A stretch of DNA of 64,000 bases from positions 1,860,001 through 1,924,000 of the forward strand of contig NZ_HG938353.1 of NCBI RefSeq assembly GCF_000731315.1, in the 5' to 3' direction. A model generated the notes under the pieces. That model had not been told where the DNA came from. It did not search any database and saw only the letters and a program-made list of their open reading frames with translations. Positions within the stretch are counted from its first letter, which is position 1. Each line of letters starts with the position of its first letter. Position numbers and translations under genes: made by a program. Below are positions 16,814-26,367 of this stretch, piece by piece. This DNA is from Neorhizobium galegae bv. orientalis str. HAMBI 540. GTDB lineage: Bacteria > Pseudomonadota > Alphaproteobacteria > Rhizobiales > Rhizobiaceae.

Positions 16814-17779
16814 TTAATCTGCGAACTGACCGGCAGCCTTGATGATCGGATCCCACCGCTTGATTTCGGAATCGAGCTTCGTACGAAGCGCCTCCTGGGT
16901 CGCCTGCTCCTTCGTCGCAGGCATGGTGGCGATCTGCGCGAAGCGTTCTTTCAAGGTAGCGTCTTCCATTGCGGCCTGGAGTGCCGTCGTCAGCTTGTCC
17001 AGGACTTCTTTCGGAGTGCCCTTGGGCGCGTAGACGCCATGCCAGACCCCGACTTTGAATTCAGGCAATCCGGCCTCGGTGGTCGTCGGCACGTCGGGCA
17101 GCGTGGCAGCCCGTGCATCACTGGTGATCGCATATGCCTTCACCTGCTTCTGCGTGATCGGACCGACCGTGTTCGTCGCCTGGTCACAGGTCATATCGAT
17201 CTGGCCGCCGAGCAAATCCGTCATGATCGGGCCGTTTCCCTTGTACGGAACGGTCGTCATCTGGGTTCCGATCGTTGACATGAACAACGTGCCGCAGAGG
17301 TGGGACGCGGCTCCGATCCCGGCATGGGCATAGGTTACCTTGTTACCGTTCTGCTTGATGTAGGCGACGAGTTCCTGAAACGTCGAAGCCGGGAACTCAT
17401 TGCGCGCAATCACCGTCATCGCGGCGTCGCTGACGAGGCCGATCGGTTCGAAAGCTTCCGTCGGTTTGTAGGGTAGCTGTCTGTAGAGGGCTGGTGCGGT
17501 CGCCATTCCGATATGATGGACGAGGATGGTGTAACCGTCGGGGTCGGCGTCCGCCACGCGCCGGGCACCGATCGTTCCACCTGCGCCCGCAACGTTCTCC
17601 ACGACGATCTGCTTGCCGAGAGACTTCGACATGGCGTCTGCGGTCAGCCGGGCAATGGTATCGGTTGGCCCGCCCGCTGCGTAGGGAACCACCATGAATA
17701 TGTTGCGCTCTGGGTAATCGGCCGCAAAAACCGAGGTGACTGATAGCGTAAAGGCCGCTATGATCGGTAGTAACTTCAT
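16814..17779 (-). CDS. tctC: Tripartite tricarboxylate transporter, periplasmic binding protein (TctC)
   Basis: 321 residues from the ATG at 17779 (GGGAGGAAGAA ribosome-binding sequence); the longer open frame through the intergenic region is not coding. A signal peptide ends near residue 21 (MKLLPIIAAFTLSVTSVFA). VVPYAAGGPTDTIARL, IVVENVAGAGGTIGARRVA and VPYKGNGPIMTDLLGGQID are typical of the Bug/TctC solute-binding family. First gene of the tartrate unit, divergent from a LysR regulator. Confidence 0.93.
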   Translation of the reverse strand: MKLLPIIAAFTLSVTSVFAADYPERNIFMVVPYAAGGPTDTIARLTADAMSKSLGKQIVVENVAGAGGTIGARRVADADPDGYTILVHHIGMATAPALYRQLPYKPTEAFEPIGLVSDAAMTVIARNEFPASTFQELVAYIKQNGNKVTYAHAGIGAASHLCGTLFMSTIGTQMTTVPYKGNGPIMTDLLGGQIDMTCDQATNTVGPITQKQVKAYAITSDARAATLPDVPTTTEAGLPEFKVGVWHGVYAPKGTPKEVLDKLTTALQAAMEDATLKERFAQIATMPATKEQATQEALRTKLDSEIKRWDPIIKAAGQFAD

Positions 17780-17794
17780 TTCTTCCTCCCATTT

Positions 17795-17879
17795 GCCGTC
17801 GTCTCCAACAACGGCACTCCTCAACGCAACATTCGCGAACAAGCGATTGACGGTCCAATGCCGTTTCGGCTTCAATTGG
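17795..17879. promoter_or_regulatory. LysR-box region of the tartrate operon
   Basis: GCCGT (17795-17799), eleven bases, ACGGC (17811-17815) is a T-N11-A LysR-type box 15 bp upstream of tctC. A second dyad, CCAAT (17855-17859) with ATTGG (17875-17879) enclosing GCCG/CGGC, lies just upstream of the regulator start. One activation and one autoregulation site would fit. Confidence 0.6.
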
Positions 17880-17900
17880 TGCCGGAAGTGAGAGGATGAG

Positions 17901-18818
17901 ATGGATACTGCCTGGCTTTTGGACTTGCGAGCACTCGCCGACACCCTCAATTTCTCGAGGGCAGCGGAGCTGCGCAACATCACCCAGCCCGCTTTTGGTC
18001 GACGGATAAAGGCTTTTGAAGATTGGAGCGGATCGGTTCTGGTCGACCGTTCGACACACCGCATCAGGATTACGCCCGCCGGCGAAATCATGCTCGATGC
18101 CGCAAACGATATTCTTCAAAGGATCGAACGGGCCGTTCAGGACTTGAGCCAGGAACGGGCGGCGACCGCCACCCTAACGTTTGCGGCGACGCATGCATTG
18201 TCCTTCACCTTTTTCCCGGGTTGGGTCCAAAGTCTGGGCTCGTCGGTGGCGACCGTCCCGATCCGGCTCCTTTCGGATAATATGAACGAGTGCGAGAGGA
18301 TGATGGCAGAAGGCCGAGCCCAGTTTCTGCTCTGCCACTTCCATCCGAACAGCGAAATTCGTCTGCATGACGCAGATTTCAAGTACATGGAACTTGCCAG
18401 CGACGTCCTTCTCCCGGTTGCGCAGAAGAATGACAAGGGAGCGCCGATTTACAAGCTGCCAGGCACGCCATCGGATCCGGTCGCACATATCTCGTTCGAC
18501 GAGAAATCAGGAATGGGGCGAATCTTGGCCGCCAATCTGCCCCACGTGGGGAGCGAACTGCATCTCGCTCGTGTGTTCACATCCCATCTGGCAATGGTCT
18601 TGAAAGCGTTGGCATTGGAAGGGAAAGGCGTTGCCTGGATACCAAGCAGCCTTGCCAGTTCCGAGCTGGAGCCTGAAGGAAAGCTCGCAATCGCCGGCGA
18701 CGAGAAGTGGATGGTGCCGGTCAAGATCGTGCTGATCCGATCCCGATCGCGGATGACGGAGTTGGCCGAGAAGTTCTGGACGACCGTCGAAAGCGCATCC
18801 AAGCGAAAGCCGGCGTGA
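17901..18818 (+). CDS. LysR family regulator of the tartrate module
   Basis: 305 residues. The winged helix-turn-helix is at residues 1-62 (WLLDLRALADTLNFSRAAEL, RNITQPAFGRRIKAFEDWSG), followed by a periplasmic-binding-like effector domain containing ATHALSFTFFPGWVQSLG. That last motif recurs in the LysR at 41134 (ALHTLSFTFFPNWLNAL), so both belong to one HypT/YjiE-like subgroup. Divergent from tctC and separated by LysR boxes, it is probably an activator responding to tartrate. Confidence 0.9.
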   Translation: MDTAWLLDLRALADTLNFSRAAELRNITQPAFGRRIKAFEDWSGSVLVDRSTHRIRITPAGEIMLDAANDILQRIERAVQDLSQERAATATLTFAATHALSFTFFPGWVQSLGSSVATVPIRLLSDNMNECERMMAEGRAQFLLCHFHPNSEIRLHDADFKYMELASDVLLPVAQKNDKGAPIYKLPGTPSDPVAHISFDEKSGMGRILAANLPHVGSELHLARVFTSHLAMVLKALALEGKGVAWIPSSLASSELEPEGKLAIAGDEKWMVPVKIVLIRSRSRMTELAEKFWTTVESASKRKPA

Positions 18819-18914
18819 GCGTAACGTAGCCGCCGGACGTGCGGGCTCTTGATATGCAATGTACCAACCACCGTCTAAGGCGTGATCTAATCCCATCCGT
18901 AGGAGAAAATCGAA

Positions 18915-19958
18915 ATGAAGACGAAGCAGAAGATACTTCTTGGCACCTTGTTTTGGGGAGCAACCACAGTGGCCAGCAGTCTTGTTCAAGCTGACGATAA
19001 AACCTCGCTTCCGGGCTACGCAGAGGGTGCGCAGGTTGTCCGCGTCGAAAAAACACAAGGCCAGATCGATGAGATCAGCGGCGTGGTTTTTACGCAAATC
19101 AAGCAGGTTCGAGCCGTCACCCAGCTTGAAATGTCGCTGCTCGTGCCGCGGACCAAAGATCTGAAACCGGCGATTGTCTATTTTCCGGGCGGCGGCTTTA
19201 TCTCGGCGGATCATGAGAAGTTCATAGACCTACGCATGCCGCTCGCCAAGGCGGGCTTCGTGGTCGCGGCTGCGCAATACCGCACGGTTCCGAACAAGTA
19301 TCCAGCTCTCGTCGAGGACGGTAAGGCTGCGATCCGCTATCTGCGCAAACATGCGGACGAATACGGTATCGATCCTGCCCGCATCGGCGTGCTCGGGGAT
19401 TCCGCCGGCGGATATCTGTCGCAGATGATGGGCATGACGAATGGCGAGAAGAGCTTCGACAAGGGGCAGTTTCTTGACAAATCCTCCGACGTCCAGGCGG
19501 CCGTGACGATGTACGGGATCTCGAACCTTCTGGAAATTGGCGACGGCTTTCCGGATGATATCGCAAAGGTGCATCAATCACCGGCGGTGACCGAGGCGCT
19601 GCTGGTGAACGGCACGGCGTTTGGGGATTTCCCCGGTGCATCGATCGGTAGCGACCCCGAGAAGGCCTTACAGGCAAGTCCCATGGGCCATGTCGAAGGC
19701 AGCAAGCCGCCGTTCCTCATCATGCATGGAAGCGCCGACACGCTCGTTTCGCCCCTCCAGAGCGTGCAGCTCTTTGAGGCCCTGAAGAAGAAGGGCGACA
19801 AGGTTGAGTACGTTCTTGTCGAGGGCGCAGGTCATGGCGATCTCACCTGGTATCAGCCGCCGATCATCGACCGGGTGGTCGAGTGGTTCAAGGCCACATT
19901 GGGTGGTCCGATCAAGGGAAACAGCAGCACCGGGAATGCCAGCGGCGGAAATCTCTGA
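18915..19958 (+). CDS. Exported alpha/beta-hydrolase (esterase/lipase type)
   Basis: 347 residues with an N-terminal signal peptide (MKTKQKILLGTLFWGATTVA, cleavage near residue 26 after VQA). VYFPGGGFISADHEK is the oxyanion-hole region, GVLGDSAGGYLSQ holds the nucleophile serine, and MHGSADTLVSP and EGAGHGDL supply the acid and histidine. This is the BD-FAE/hormone-sensitive-lipase-like group, acting on carboxylic esters in the periplasm. It stands alone between the LysR gene and a 190-bp gap. Substrate unknown. Confidence 0.88.
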   Translation: MKTKQKILLGTLFWGATTVASSLVQADDKTSLPGYAEGAQVVRVEKTQGQIDEISGVVFTQIKQVRAVTQLEMSLLVPRTKDLKPAIVYFPGGGFISADHEKFIDLRMPLAKAGFVVAAAQYRTVPNKYPALVEDGKAAIRYLRKHADEYGIDPARIGVLGDSAGGYLSQMMGMTNGEKSFDKGQFLDKSSDVQAAVTMYGISNLLEIGDGFPDDIAKVHQSPAVTEALLVNGTAFGDFPGASIGSDPEKALQASPMGHVEGSKPPFLIMHGSADTLVSPLQSVQLFEALKKKGDKVEYVLVEGAGHGDLTWYQPPIIDRVVEWFKATLGGPIKGNSSTGNASGGNL

Positions 19959-20150
19959 ATCGAGCAAGATGGAGGCCTCAATTTAAGTAGAGACAGACGC
20001 CGATTTGAAGTGAACTGGTCCTCAATCCTTCTCAAGGTCATTGATCGCGACGCCGCCACTCGCCTCTCAGTGTAGGAAATCGCCTTGTAGACGCCCTTGC
20101 AGCAAGGGGCATCGATAACAGAGAGACAAACTTTTGAGCGACTTACCGAA

Positions 20151-21005
20151 CTATTCGGCTTGCTGACTTTTCCTTCTAAGCCTTCGCGGATCGGTAACTG
20201 TGCGGTCGAAGTATCGCGACGGCGTTGTTCCCAACGCCTTACGGAACATTGTTATAAAGGAGGTCGCCGACTCGTAGCCAAGGACTTCGGCGACTTGCTG
20301 TACTGGCACTCCGTCGGACAGCTTGGACAAGGCAACAAGCAAATGCAGCTGCTGCCGCCATCGACCGAACGTCATTCCCGTTTCCCTGAAGACCAAGCGG
20401 GCCAGGGTGCGCTCGCTGGTGGCGATCCGACCTGACCATTCGGCAAGCGTCGTGCGGTCGCCCGGATGCGCCATCAGCGCCTCCTGGATCGCCACCATCT
20501 TCGGATGGGACGAAACCGGAAGCCTCAAACCACCTGTCGGCATTCCCTCCAGTTCCTTCAACAGTACCTTCATCAGGCGGAGCTCGTGCTCGTCGGCGTC
20601 GCTCCCTACGGTCGTGCCAACGAGGCGCAGCACTATCTCCCTCACCAATGGGGTGATCTCGAGAGTGCAACAATGAGGGGGTAGGCAGGCGGCATCCTGT
20701 TTAACGAACAGGATGCCTATGCGCGAGTGCAGCGATGCCGGACTGCGGTGCCGAAGGCCGGCTGGAATCCACACGGCGCACCCGGTTGGAACGATCCATA
20801 TCGAGCCGGGAACATGGCACATTACCGCGCCGCTCAGCGCGATGATGAGTTGCCCGCTCGCGTGCTCGTGCAGCGGCAGCTCAACCCAGTTCTCGTCGTA
20901 CCCGACAAGTAACGCCATCGCGGGTGTCGCGAACTCGACGTCCCACGCGGCTGCCGTCGGGGCCCGAACGGGTGCGATTGGCAGATTTTCGATATCGATA
21001 GTCAT
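20151..21005 (-). CDS. AraC family transcriptional regulator
   Basis: 284 residues from the ATG at 21005; the frame continues upstream through the intergenic operator and is not coding there. An N-terminal cupin sensor domain (WVELPLHEHASGQLIIALSG, IWIVPTGCAVWIPAGLRHRS) is followed by two C-terminal helix-turn-helix motifs (TSERTLARLVFRETGMTFGR and VQQVAEVLGYESATSFITMF). It is divergent from the amidohydrolase gene, which it probably controls. The AraC at 48467 has the same architecture. Confidence 0.9.
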   Translation of the reverse strand: MTIDIENLPIAPVRAPTAAAWDVEFATPAMALLVGYDENWVELPLHEHASGQLIIALSGAVMCHVPGSIWIVPTGCAVWIPAGLRHRSPASLHSRIGILFVKQDAACLPPHCCTLEITPLVREIVLRLVGTTVGSDADEHELRLMKVLLKELEGMPTGGLRLPVSSHPKMVAIQEALMAHPGDRTTLAEWSGRIATSERTLARLVFRETGMTFGRWRQQLHLLVALSKLSDGVPVQQVAEVLGYESATSFITMFRKALGTTPSRYFDRTVTDPRRLRRKSQQAE

Positions 21006-21013
21006 TTCAAAGC

Positions 21014-21040
21014 GTATCACGCCATTAATGGACGCGATAC
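21014..21040. promoter_or_regulatory. Nested palindrome between AraC and amidohydrolase genes
   Basis: CCATTAATGG (21022-21031) is a perfect 10-bp palindrome, framed by GTATC (21014-21018) and GATAC (21036-21040) almost concentric with it. Its position just upstream of the AraC start codon suggests an operator. Confidence 0.5.
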
Positions 21041-21099
21041 TAACAATGATGGCGGCGTACTTTAGACTTTTCCCGCCGCCGAATGGAGAAAACGAGATC

Positions 21100-22101
21100 A
21101 TGCGTATCATTGCATTAGAGGAGCATGTCATGCTCCCTGAAATGACCCAAAGAATTCCGGGTTCGGTTGCCGTAGAAGCCGGCTGGGTGCCATCGAGCGG
21201 TCATTGGGGTCCGGGACCTCTCAACGAGGCGCTAGGCGATATACAGCAGGGGCGCATCGATGCGATGAACCAGGCTGAACTCACCCTGCAAGTGCTGTCG
21301 GTCATAGGTCCGGGCGCCGAATTGCTGGCTGGAGAAGAAGGCATCGGCTTTGCGCGTGATTATAATGATCGACTTGCTGTTGCGGTCGAAAGACATCCCG
21401 ATCGTTTCGCGGCATTCGCCCACTTGCCCATGAAAGAGCCTGCGGCGGCGGCAGACGAACTGGAGCGGTGCGTGAAAAAGCTCGGTTTTCGCGGGGCCTC
21501 CATCAATGGCACCACGGATGGACTGTTCCTGGACGACCCGCGGTTCGCTCCTATCCTGGCGCGTGCCGAGGCGCTCGGGTCCCCGCTTTATATTCATCCC
21601 GGACCGCCGCCACGTGCAGTGCGGGATGCTTATTATAGCGGACTGCCGGGCGAGATTTCATCGTATCTGCTGTCCAACGCCGGCTTCGGCTGGCATTCTG
21701 AAACGGCGATTCACATTCTTCGCCTCGTTCTGTCCGGCACGCTCGATCGGAACCCGGGCCTGAAGCTCATCATCGGTCACTTGGGTGAGTTGCTCCCAAT
21801 GCTGCTCAAACGCGTTGATGAGACCTTCGGGACGGGAGCAGAAGCGGGACGGCAGCGGACCGTATCGCAAACTATTCTGGATCAAGTTTGGATCACGACC
21901 AGTGGCTTCTTCGACACGTCCGCATTTCTCGCCGCGCTGACCGCGTTTGGCACAGATCGCATCCTGTTCTCGGTCGACTATCCTTACGCCACGAATAGCG
22001 CCGGCGTAGCGTTTCTCAAAAGCCTGCCTGTTTCCCCCGCGGACAGGGCGCGCATCGCCCACGGAAATGCCGACACGCTTCTTGGTCTATCAACAGCTTG
22101 A
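21100..22101 (+). CDS. Amidohydrolase-2 family protein (ACMSD / gamma-resorcylate decarboxylase type)
   Basis: 333 residues from the ATG at 21100 after GGAGAAAACGAG. MRIIALEEHVMLPEM at the N-terminus, SPLYIHPGPPPRAVRDAYYS in the middle, LIIGHLGELLPMLLKR and ILFSVDYPYATN near the end match metal-dependent non-oxidative decarboxylases and hydrolases of the amidohydrolase-2 group. Family members decarboxylate aromatic acids or aminocarboxymuconate semialdehyde. The first metal motif is E-x-H rather than H-x-H, as in resorcylate decarboxylases. Exact substrate unknown. Confidence 0.85.
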   Translation: MRIIALEEHVMLPEMTQRIPGSVAVEAGWVPSSGHWGPGPLNEALGDIQQGRIDAMNQAELTLQVLSVIGPGAELLAGEEGIGFARDYNDRLAVAVERHPDRFAAFAHLPMKEPAAAADELERCVKKLGFRGASINGTTDGLFLDDPRFAPILARAEALGSPLYIHPGPPPRAVRDAYYSGLPGEISSYLLSNAGFGWHSETAIHILRLVLSGTLDRNPGLKLIIGHLGELLPMLLKRVDETFGTGAEAGRQRTVSQTILDQVWITTSGFFDTSAFLAALTAFGTDRILFSVDYPYATNSAGVAFLKSLPVSPADRARIAHGNADTLLGLSTA

Positions 22102-22692
22102 TCAACTCCACCCGGTCCCAGAGCCATCGTCGTGACCGAAGTTCAGGGACGGCGACGGGCTGTCACCGACGCAAAATGTTCCATGCCCGAACACAGGTCT
22201 CGACGCGGAGGAGCACTAACAGCGCCTAATAAGTGGACTGGAGCGGGAACCGACGAGCGATTGAGGCTTCGGCGCAGCATCACAAGCTGGTGGCGTTCCG
22301 GGAGGCGCTGATGGCGCATCCCGCCGCATCACAATTCCGACTGACGTGATTCCAAGGGAGATTTCGCAGGGCGGAGCGCGTAACCCAAGTCATACGCGCC
22401 GGAGCAAGCTGATTACCTTACATTGGGCACAAGCAGATTTAAGTCCGGTGGGTATTTTTTGAAACGCATCGCACCGGATCGTAGCTTCGGCGTTTATGGA
22501 GTACCGCAGCGCAGTGCGGGGGCTCGCAATCAACGATTCCTGCTATTGGTCGAGCGGCAAATTCCAAAGCTGGCGGCGCGGAAATCATCCCTTCGCCTTG
22601 AAGGGATGTGATCGGGCGGCAGGCGGTTGTCTCCAACCGTGGAAAAACGGCCATAAACGCCATCAGCGCTCAATAACCAAGCGAGCAATTTC
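22102..22692. other. 590-bp decayed intergenic region
   Basis: No intact gene. Two coding relics are visible. Around 22280-22330 (plus strand) a frame reads HKLVAFREALMAHPAAS, resembling the MVAIQEALMAHPGD segment of the nearby AraC protein but in opposite orientation. The second is the degenerate repeat at 22515-22578. The region probably records past deletions. Confidence 0.45.
22515..22578 (+). repeat. Degenerate repeat, copy 2
   Basis: Related to 5454-5518 at roughly 75% identity, with the same open frame (GARNQRFLLLVERQIPKLAA). Conservation of the peptide over the DNA suggests a former coding sequence. Function unknown. Confidence 0.55.
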
Positions 22693-24147
22693 TCACTCTG
22701 ATATTGCGCTTTCTTCGCTCCAGCCCGAGACCGCTTTGGGTTCAAGGAATTCCTCGATGCCCCAGACGCCGCCTTCTCGCGCCCGGCCCGAAGCCTTTAC
22801 GCCTCCGAACGGTGCACCGGCGGCGCGCGACACGCCGTTCATCTCGACCATGCCCGACTTGAGCTTGCGCGCCACGCGGTTTCGCCGCTCACCGTCCTGT
22901 GTCTGTACGTAGTTGCTCAGGCCGTATGGCGTGTCGTTGGCTATCGTGATCGCCTCTTCTTCCGTATCGAAGGGAATGATCGACAGGACCGGCCCGAATA
23001 CCTCTTCGCGCGCGATCGTCATGTTGTTGTCGACGTCAGCGAAGATGGTGGGGCGCACGAAATAACCACGGTTCAGCCCGGAAGGACGGCCGGGGCCGCC
23101 GGCGACGAGACGTGCGCCCTCCTCGATCCCCTTTCCGATCAGGTCCTGAACTCTGGAATACTGGGTATCGGAGACCAGAGGGCCGATATGCGCCCCATGT
23201 TTGTCAGCCACATCGATGGCAAGGGCCTCCGCCACCGACTTCGCTGTTTCGACTGCGTCATCGTAGATGGAGCGCTGAACCAGCATGCGTGTCGGCGCAT
23301 TGCAGCTCTGGCCCGTATTGTTGAAGCAATGAGCGGCACCGCGCCGGACCGCATCACCATCGGCATCTTCGAAGATGATGTTGGCGCCCTTGCCGCCAAG
23401 CTCAAGTGCAACACGCTTCAATGTTTCCGCGGCGACCTTCGAGATCGCCTTGCCTGCCCGTGTGGAACCGGTGAAGCTTATCATCTCGATGTCGGGGTGT
23501 GCCGACAACCGCGTGCCGACGCCCGGACCGTCGCCGTTGACAAGATTGAAGACGCCGGCGGGTATGCCGGCCTCGTCGGCAAATTCCGCAAAGAGCATCG
23601 ACGACAGCGGCGCAACCTCCGACGGCTTGAGCACCAGGGTGCATCCGGCCAGCAAAGCGGGCGTCACCTTGAGAGTGACCTGGTTCATCGGCCAGTTCCA
23701 TGGGGTGATCAGGCCAACGACGCCGATCGGATCCATGACGATCCGGTTGTCCGGCGCATGGTCGCCTAACGGCCTGACGAACTTGAAATCCCGAAACGCG
23801 GTTATGAAATTCGTCATGTGCCAGGCGCCCGCCCCTACCTGGCTCCTGAGGGCCATGTCGATCGGCGCACCCATTTCCTGTGAAATGGTGCGGGCCATTT
23901 CCTCGGCCCGGCGTTTGTAGATTTCCAGCAGGCGCTCGACTTTCGCCAGGCGCTCGCCCGGCGCGGTGTTCGACCAGCCGTCGAAGGCGCGTTTGGCAGC
24001 GTCGACGGCCAAGTCCGTATCCTTGTCGGTGCCGAGCGAAATGATGGCAAATGCCTCCTCGGTGGAAGGATTGATCACTTCGAGGTTTTTCGCCTCAACC
24101 GGATCAGTCCATCGGGCATCGATATAGAACTTGCGTTTATCGAGCAT
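22693..24147 (-). CDS. Aldehyde dehydrogenase family protein
   Basis: 484 residues, the usual length for NAD(P)-dependent aldehyde dehydrogenases. GVVGLITPWNWPMNQVTLKV is the cofactor-binding stretch, FTGSTRAGKAI the G-x-x-x-x-G turn, LELGGKGANIIFEDAD contains the general-base Glu, and NNTGQSCNAPTRM the nucleophile Cys. It oxidises an aldehyde to the acid in the cytoplasm. It lies 47 bp after a peptide-type ABC ATPase in the same direction, and a DAO-type amine oxidase is encoded nearby, so it may remove the aldehyde that oxidase makes. Confidence 0.93.
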   Translation of the reverse strand: MLDKRKFYIDARWTDPVEAKNLEVINPSTEEAFAIISLGTDKDTDLAVDAAKRAFDGWSNTAPGERLAKVERLLEIYKRRAEEMARTISQEMGAPIDMALRSQVGAGAWHMTNFITAFRDFKFVRPLGDHAPDNRIVMDPIGVVGLITPWNWPMNQVTLKVTPALLAGCTLVLKPSEVAPLSSMLFAEFADEAGIPAGVFNLVNGDGPGVGTRLSAHPDIEMISFTGSTRAGKAISKVAAETLKRVALELGGKGANIIFEDADGDAVRRGAAHCFNNTGQSCNAPTRMLVQRSIYDDAVETAKSVAEALAIDVADKHGAHIGPLVSDTQYSRVQDLIGKGIEEGARLVAGGPGRPSGLNRGYFVRPTIFADVDNNMTIAREEVFGPVLSIIPFDTEEEAITIANDTPYGLSNYVQTQDGERRNRVARKLKSGMVEMNGVSRAAGAPFGGVKASGRAREGGVWGIEEFLEPKAVSGWSEESAISE

Positions 24148-24194
24148 GATTATCCCTGTCCTGTTGTAATGCCTGAGATTTCGGTTGGCCGCAT

Positions 24195-26072
24195 CTAGTC
24201 CGTGTCCAGTACCAGATGTCCGGGGGCCACCTCCCTGTAAACCGATGGCTGCACGACATGATCCTGGGGATGGATCGGCGAATGCAGCGGATGATAGCTC
24301 GCCGGGCCGCGCAGGGTCCTGCGGGTGGGATCGGCGACAGGCACGGCCGCAAGCAAGGCCTGCGTATAGGGATGCTGCGGCCTTTCGAAAATTGCCGCAC
24401 GGGGGCCGATCTCGACAATCCGCCCCAGATACATGACGGCAACCCGGTGGCTGATGCGTTCGACCACGGACATGTCGTGACTGATGAACAGGAACGAGAT
24501 CCCGAGATCCCTCTGAAGCTCCATCAGAAGGTTGAGAACCTGTGCCTGCACCGAAACGTCGAGCGCCGAAACCGCCTCATCGGCGACGATCAGCTTCGGA
24601 TTGAGCGCCAGTGCTCGCGCGATCGCGATACGCTGGCGCTGCCCACCGGAAAGTTCGTGCGCATAACGGTGGAGGAACGATGAGGGTAGCTGTACCCGTT
24701 CGAACAGCTCGATGACGCGCTGGTGCAGCGCGTTTCCGGACAGCAGCCGGTAGTTTCGCAGCGGTTCGGCCACCTGGTCGAACAGCCGCATCTGCGGATT
24801 GAGGCTCGCATAGGGATCCTGGAACACCATCTGCATCTGGCGTCGCGTCGCATGAAGGTCGTGGCTCGACTGCGCGAGGACATCGAGACCGTCAAGCCAC
24901 ACCTGGCCGGACGTGGGCTGGACGAGCCTGAGAATCGACCGGCCGCATGTCGATTTTCCGCAGCCGGATTCCCCGACGATGCTGAGCGTCTGGCCCCGAT
25001 GCAGCGAGAAACTCACATCCTCGACCGCATGGACATTGGCCGTGATCCTGCGCATCAGCCCCTTGCGGACGGCGAAACGAGTGGTCAGGTTCCTAACCTC
25101 GAGAAGAACGGCCGGATCTTCCGTGACACGCGGCGGCGGCGCGCGCTCCAGCGAAGGGCCGGCGGTGGCGCCGGTGGCGGCAAGCACCCGCATCGGCTCC
25201 GGTTCGGTGGTCCCACGCATTTCACCCAGCCTCGGAACGGCCGCAAGCAGCGCACGCGTATAGGGATGAGTGGCCGCGGTGAAGATCTCCTCGACGGCCC
25301 CTTCTTCCACCTTCTCGCCGCGATACATGACCACCACCCGGTCCGCCATCTGCGCAACGACCGACATGTCATGGGTGATAAACAGAACGGACGCGCCGGT
25401 TTCGCGCTTCAGGCGATCGATCAGTGTCAGGATCTCCGCCTGGATGGTCACGTCCAGCGCCGTCGTCGGCTCGTCGCAGATCAGCAGACGTGGCTCGCAT
25501 GCCATGGCCATTGCAATCACGATGCGCTGGCGCATGCCACCGGACAGCTCGTGCGGATATTGTTGTATGCGCCGTTCGGGTTCGCTGATCTGCATCTGGC
25601 GCAGCAGATCGAGTGCCTTGTTGCGGGCAGCGGAATAAGCGAGCGGCCGGTGGGCCATTATGACCTCGACCAGTTGCCGCCCGATCGTGAAGACCGGATT
25701 GAGAGCGGTCATCGGCTCCTGGAAAACCATGCCGATCTGGTTGCCGCGTATAGTTCGCATGGTCGCAGCATCGGCCTCAGCCAGGTTGATCCGCTGGCCG
25801 TTGGCCTGCTGGAACTGCAAGCGACCGGAAGCGATGCGGCCGCCACCGAATTCCACCAGCCTCATCAGCGAAAGAGCCGAGACGGATTTCCCCGAGCCGG
25901 ACTCGCCGACGACGCAGACACATTCGCCCGGCATGATATCGAAACTGACATCATGCACACCGACGATCCGGCCGCGATCGCTTTCGAACTCGACCCGCAG
26001 ATTTTCGACCGAGACAAGCGGTTCGGGTGTGCCTTGCACGGGCGATCTCAAGGCGTTGGACATTTCGGACAT
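24195..26072 (-). CDS. Fused double ATP-binding subunit of a peptide-type ABC transporter
   Basis: 625 residues from the ATG at 26072 (GGGAG six bases before). Two complete nucleotide-binding domains in tandem: the first with [21 protein letters not shown] and [10 protein letters not shown], the second with [21 protein letters not shown] and [10 protein letters not shown], each with an oligopeptide/dipeptide C-terminal extension ([24 protein letters not shown]). This is the GsiA/YejF-like DppD-DppF fusion. It should power the permeases encoded divergently from 26368. Confidence 0.93.
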   Translation of the reverse strand: MSEMSNALRSPVQGTPEPLVSVENLRVEFESDRGRIVGVHDVSFDIMPGECVCVVGESGSGKSVSALSLMRLVEFGGGRIASGRLQFQQANGQRINLAEADAATMRTIRGNQIGMVFQEPMTALNPVFTIGRQLVEVIMAHRPLAYSAARNKALDLLRQMQISEPERRIQQYPHELSGGMRQRIVIAMAMACEPRLLICDEPTTALDVTIQAEILTLIDRLKRETGASVLFITHDMSVVAQMADRVVVMYRGEKVEEGAVEEIFTAATHPYTRALLAAVPRLGEMRGTTEPEPMRVLAATGATAGPSLERAPPPRVTEDPAVLLEVRNLTTRFAVRKGLMRRITANVHAVEDVSFSLHRGQTLSIVGESGCGKSTCGRSILRLVQPTSGQVWLDGLDVLAQSSHDLHATRRQMQMVFQDPYASLNPQMRLFDQVAEPLRNYRLLSGNALHQRVIELFERVQLPSSFLHRYAHELSGGQRQRIAIARALALNPKLIVADEAVSALDVSVQAQVLNLLMELQRDLGISFLFISHDMSVVERISHRVAVMYLGRIVEIGPRAAIFERPQHPYTQALLAAVPVADPTRRTLRGPASYHPLHSPIHPQDHVVQPSVYREVAPGHLVLDTD

Positions 26073-26190
26073 CAAATCTCCCGGTCGCCGGTCGGGTCAT
26101 CCGATCACTCAGCCGCGCGCCCGTATCAAGCCGCAACCCAGCGTATCCGGACATCTTGTAAGACGGCGATCACCGACCCTCAAAAAGTAC

Positions 26191-26239
26191 CATTCTTTAC
26201 ATATTGACTATCAGAAGGCATTTTTGCAATCTATTTTAC
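26191..26239 (+). promoter_or_regulatory. Promoter/operator motif shared with the 31.2-kb SBP promoter
   Basis: ATTCTTTACATATTGACT at 26192-26209 and TTTTTGCAAT at 26221-26230 recur with small differences upstream of the binding-protein gene (31234-31290). TTGACT is a plausible -35 element. The shared extended motif suggests one regulator for permease and binding protein, most simply the RpiR protein encoded beside the second copy. Confidence 0.6.
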
Positions 26240-26367
26240 AAAAACGGGAACCAGAAGAAAGAGCAGAGACGTTGAAGCCGGTCACATCTCCATCCGCACT
26301 ATCAATGTCTACACACTGGCCCGGACGGCTTTCGCCCCTTCGGCTCGGCAAGACTGAGGCGCGATGA

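Noticed and set aside
16424..17278. A 284-residue plus-strand frame opposite tctB/tctC
   Set aside because: Charged, repetitive composition (His/Asp/Arg) caused by antisense reading of membrane and periplasmic genes.
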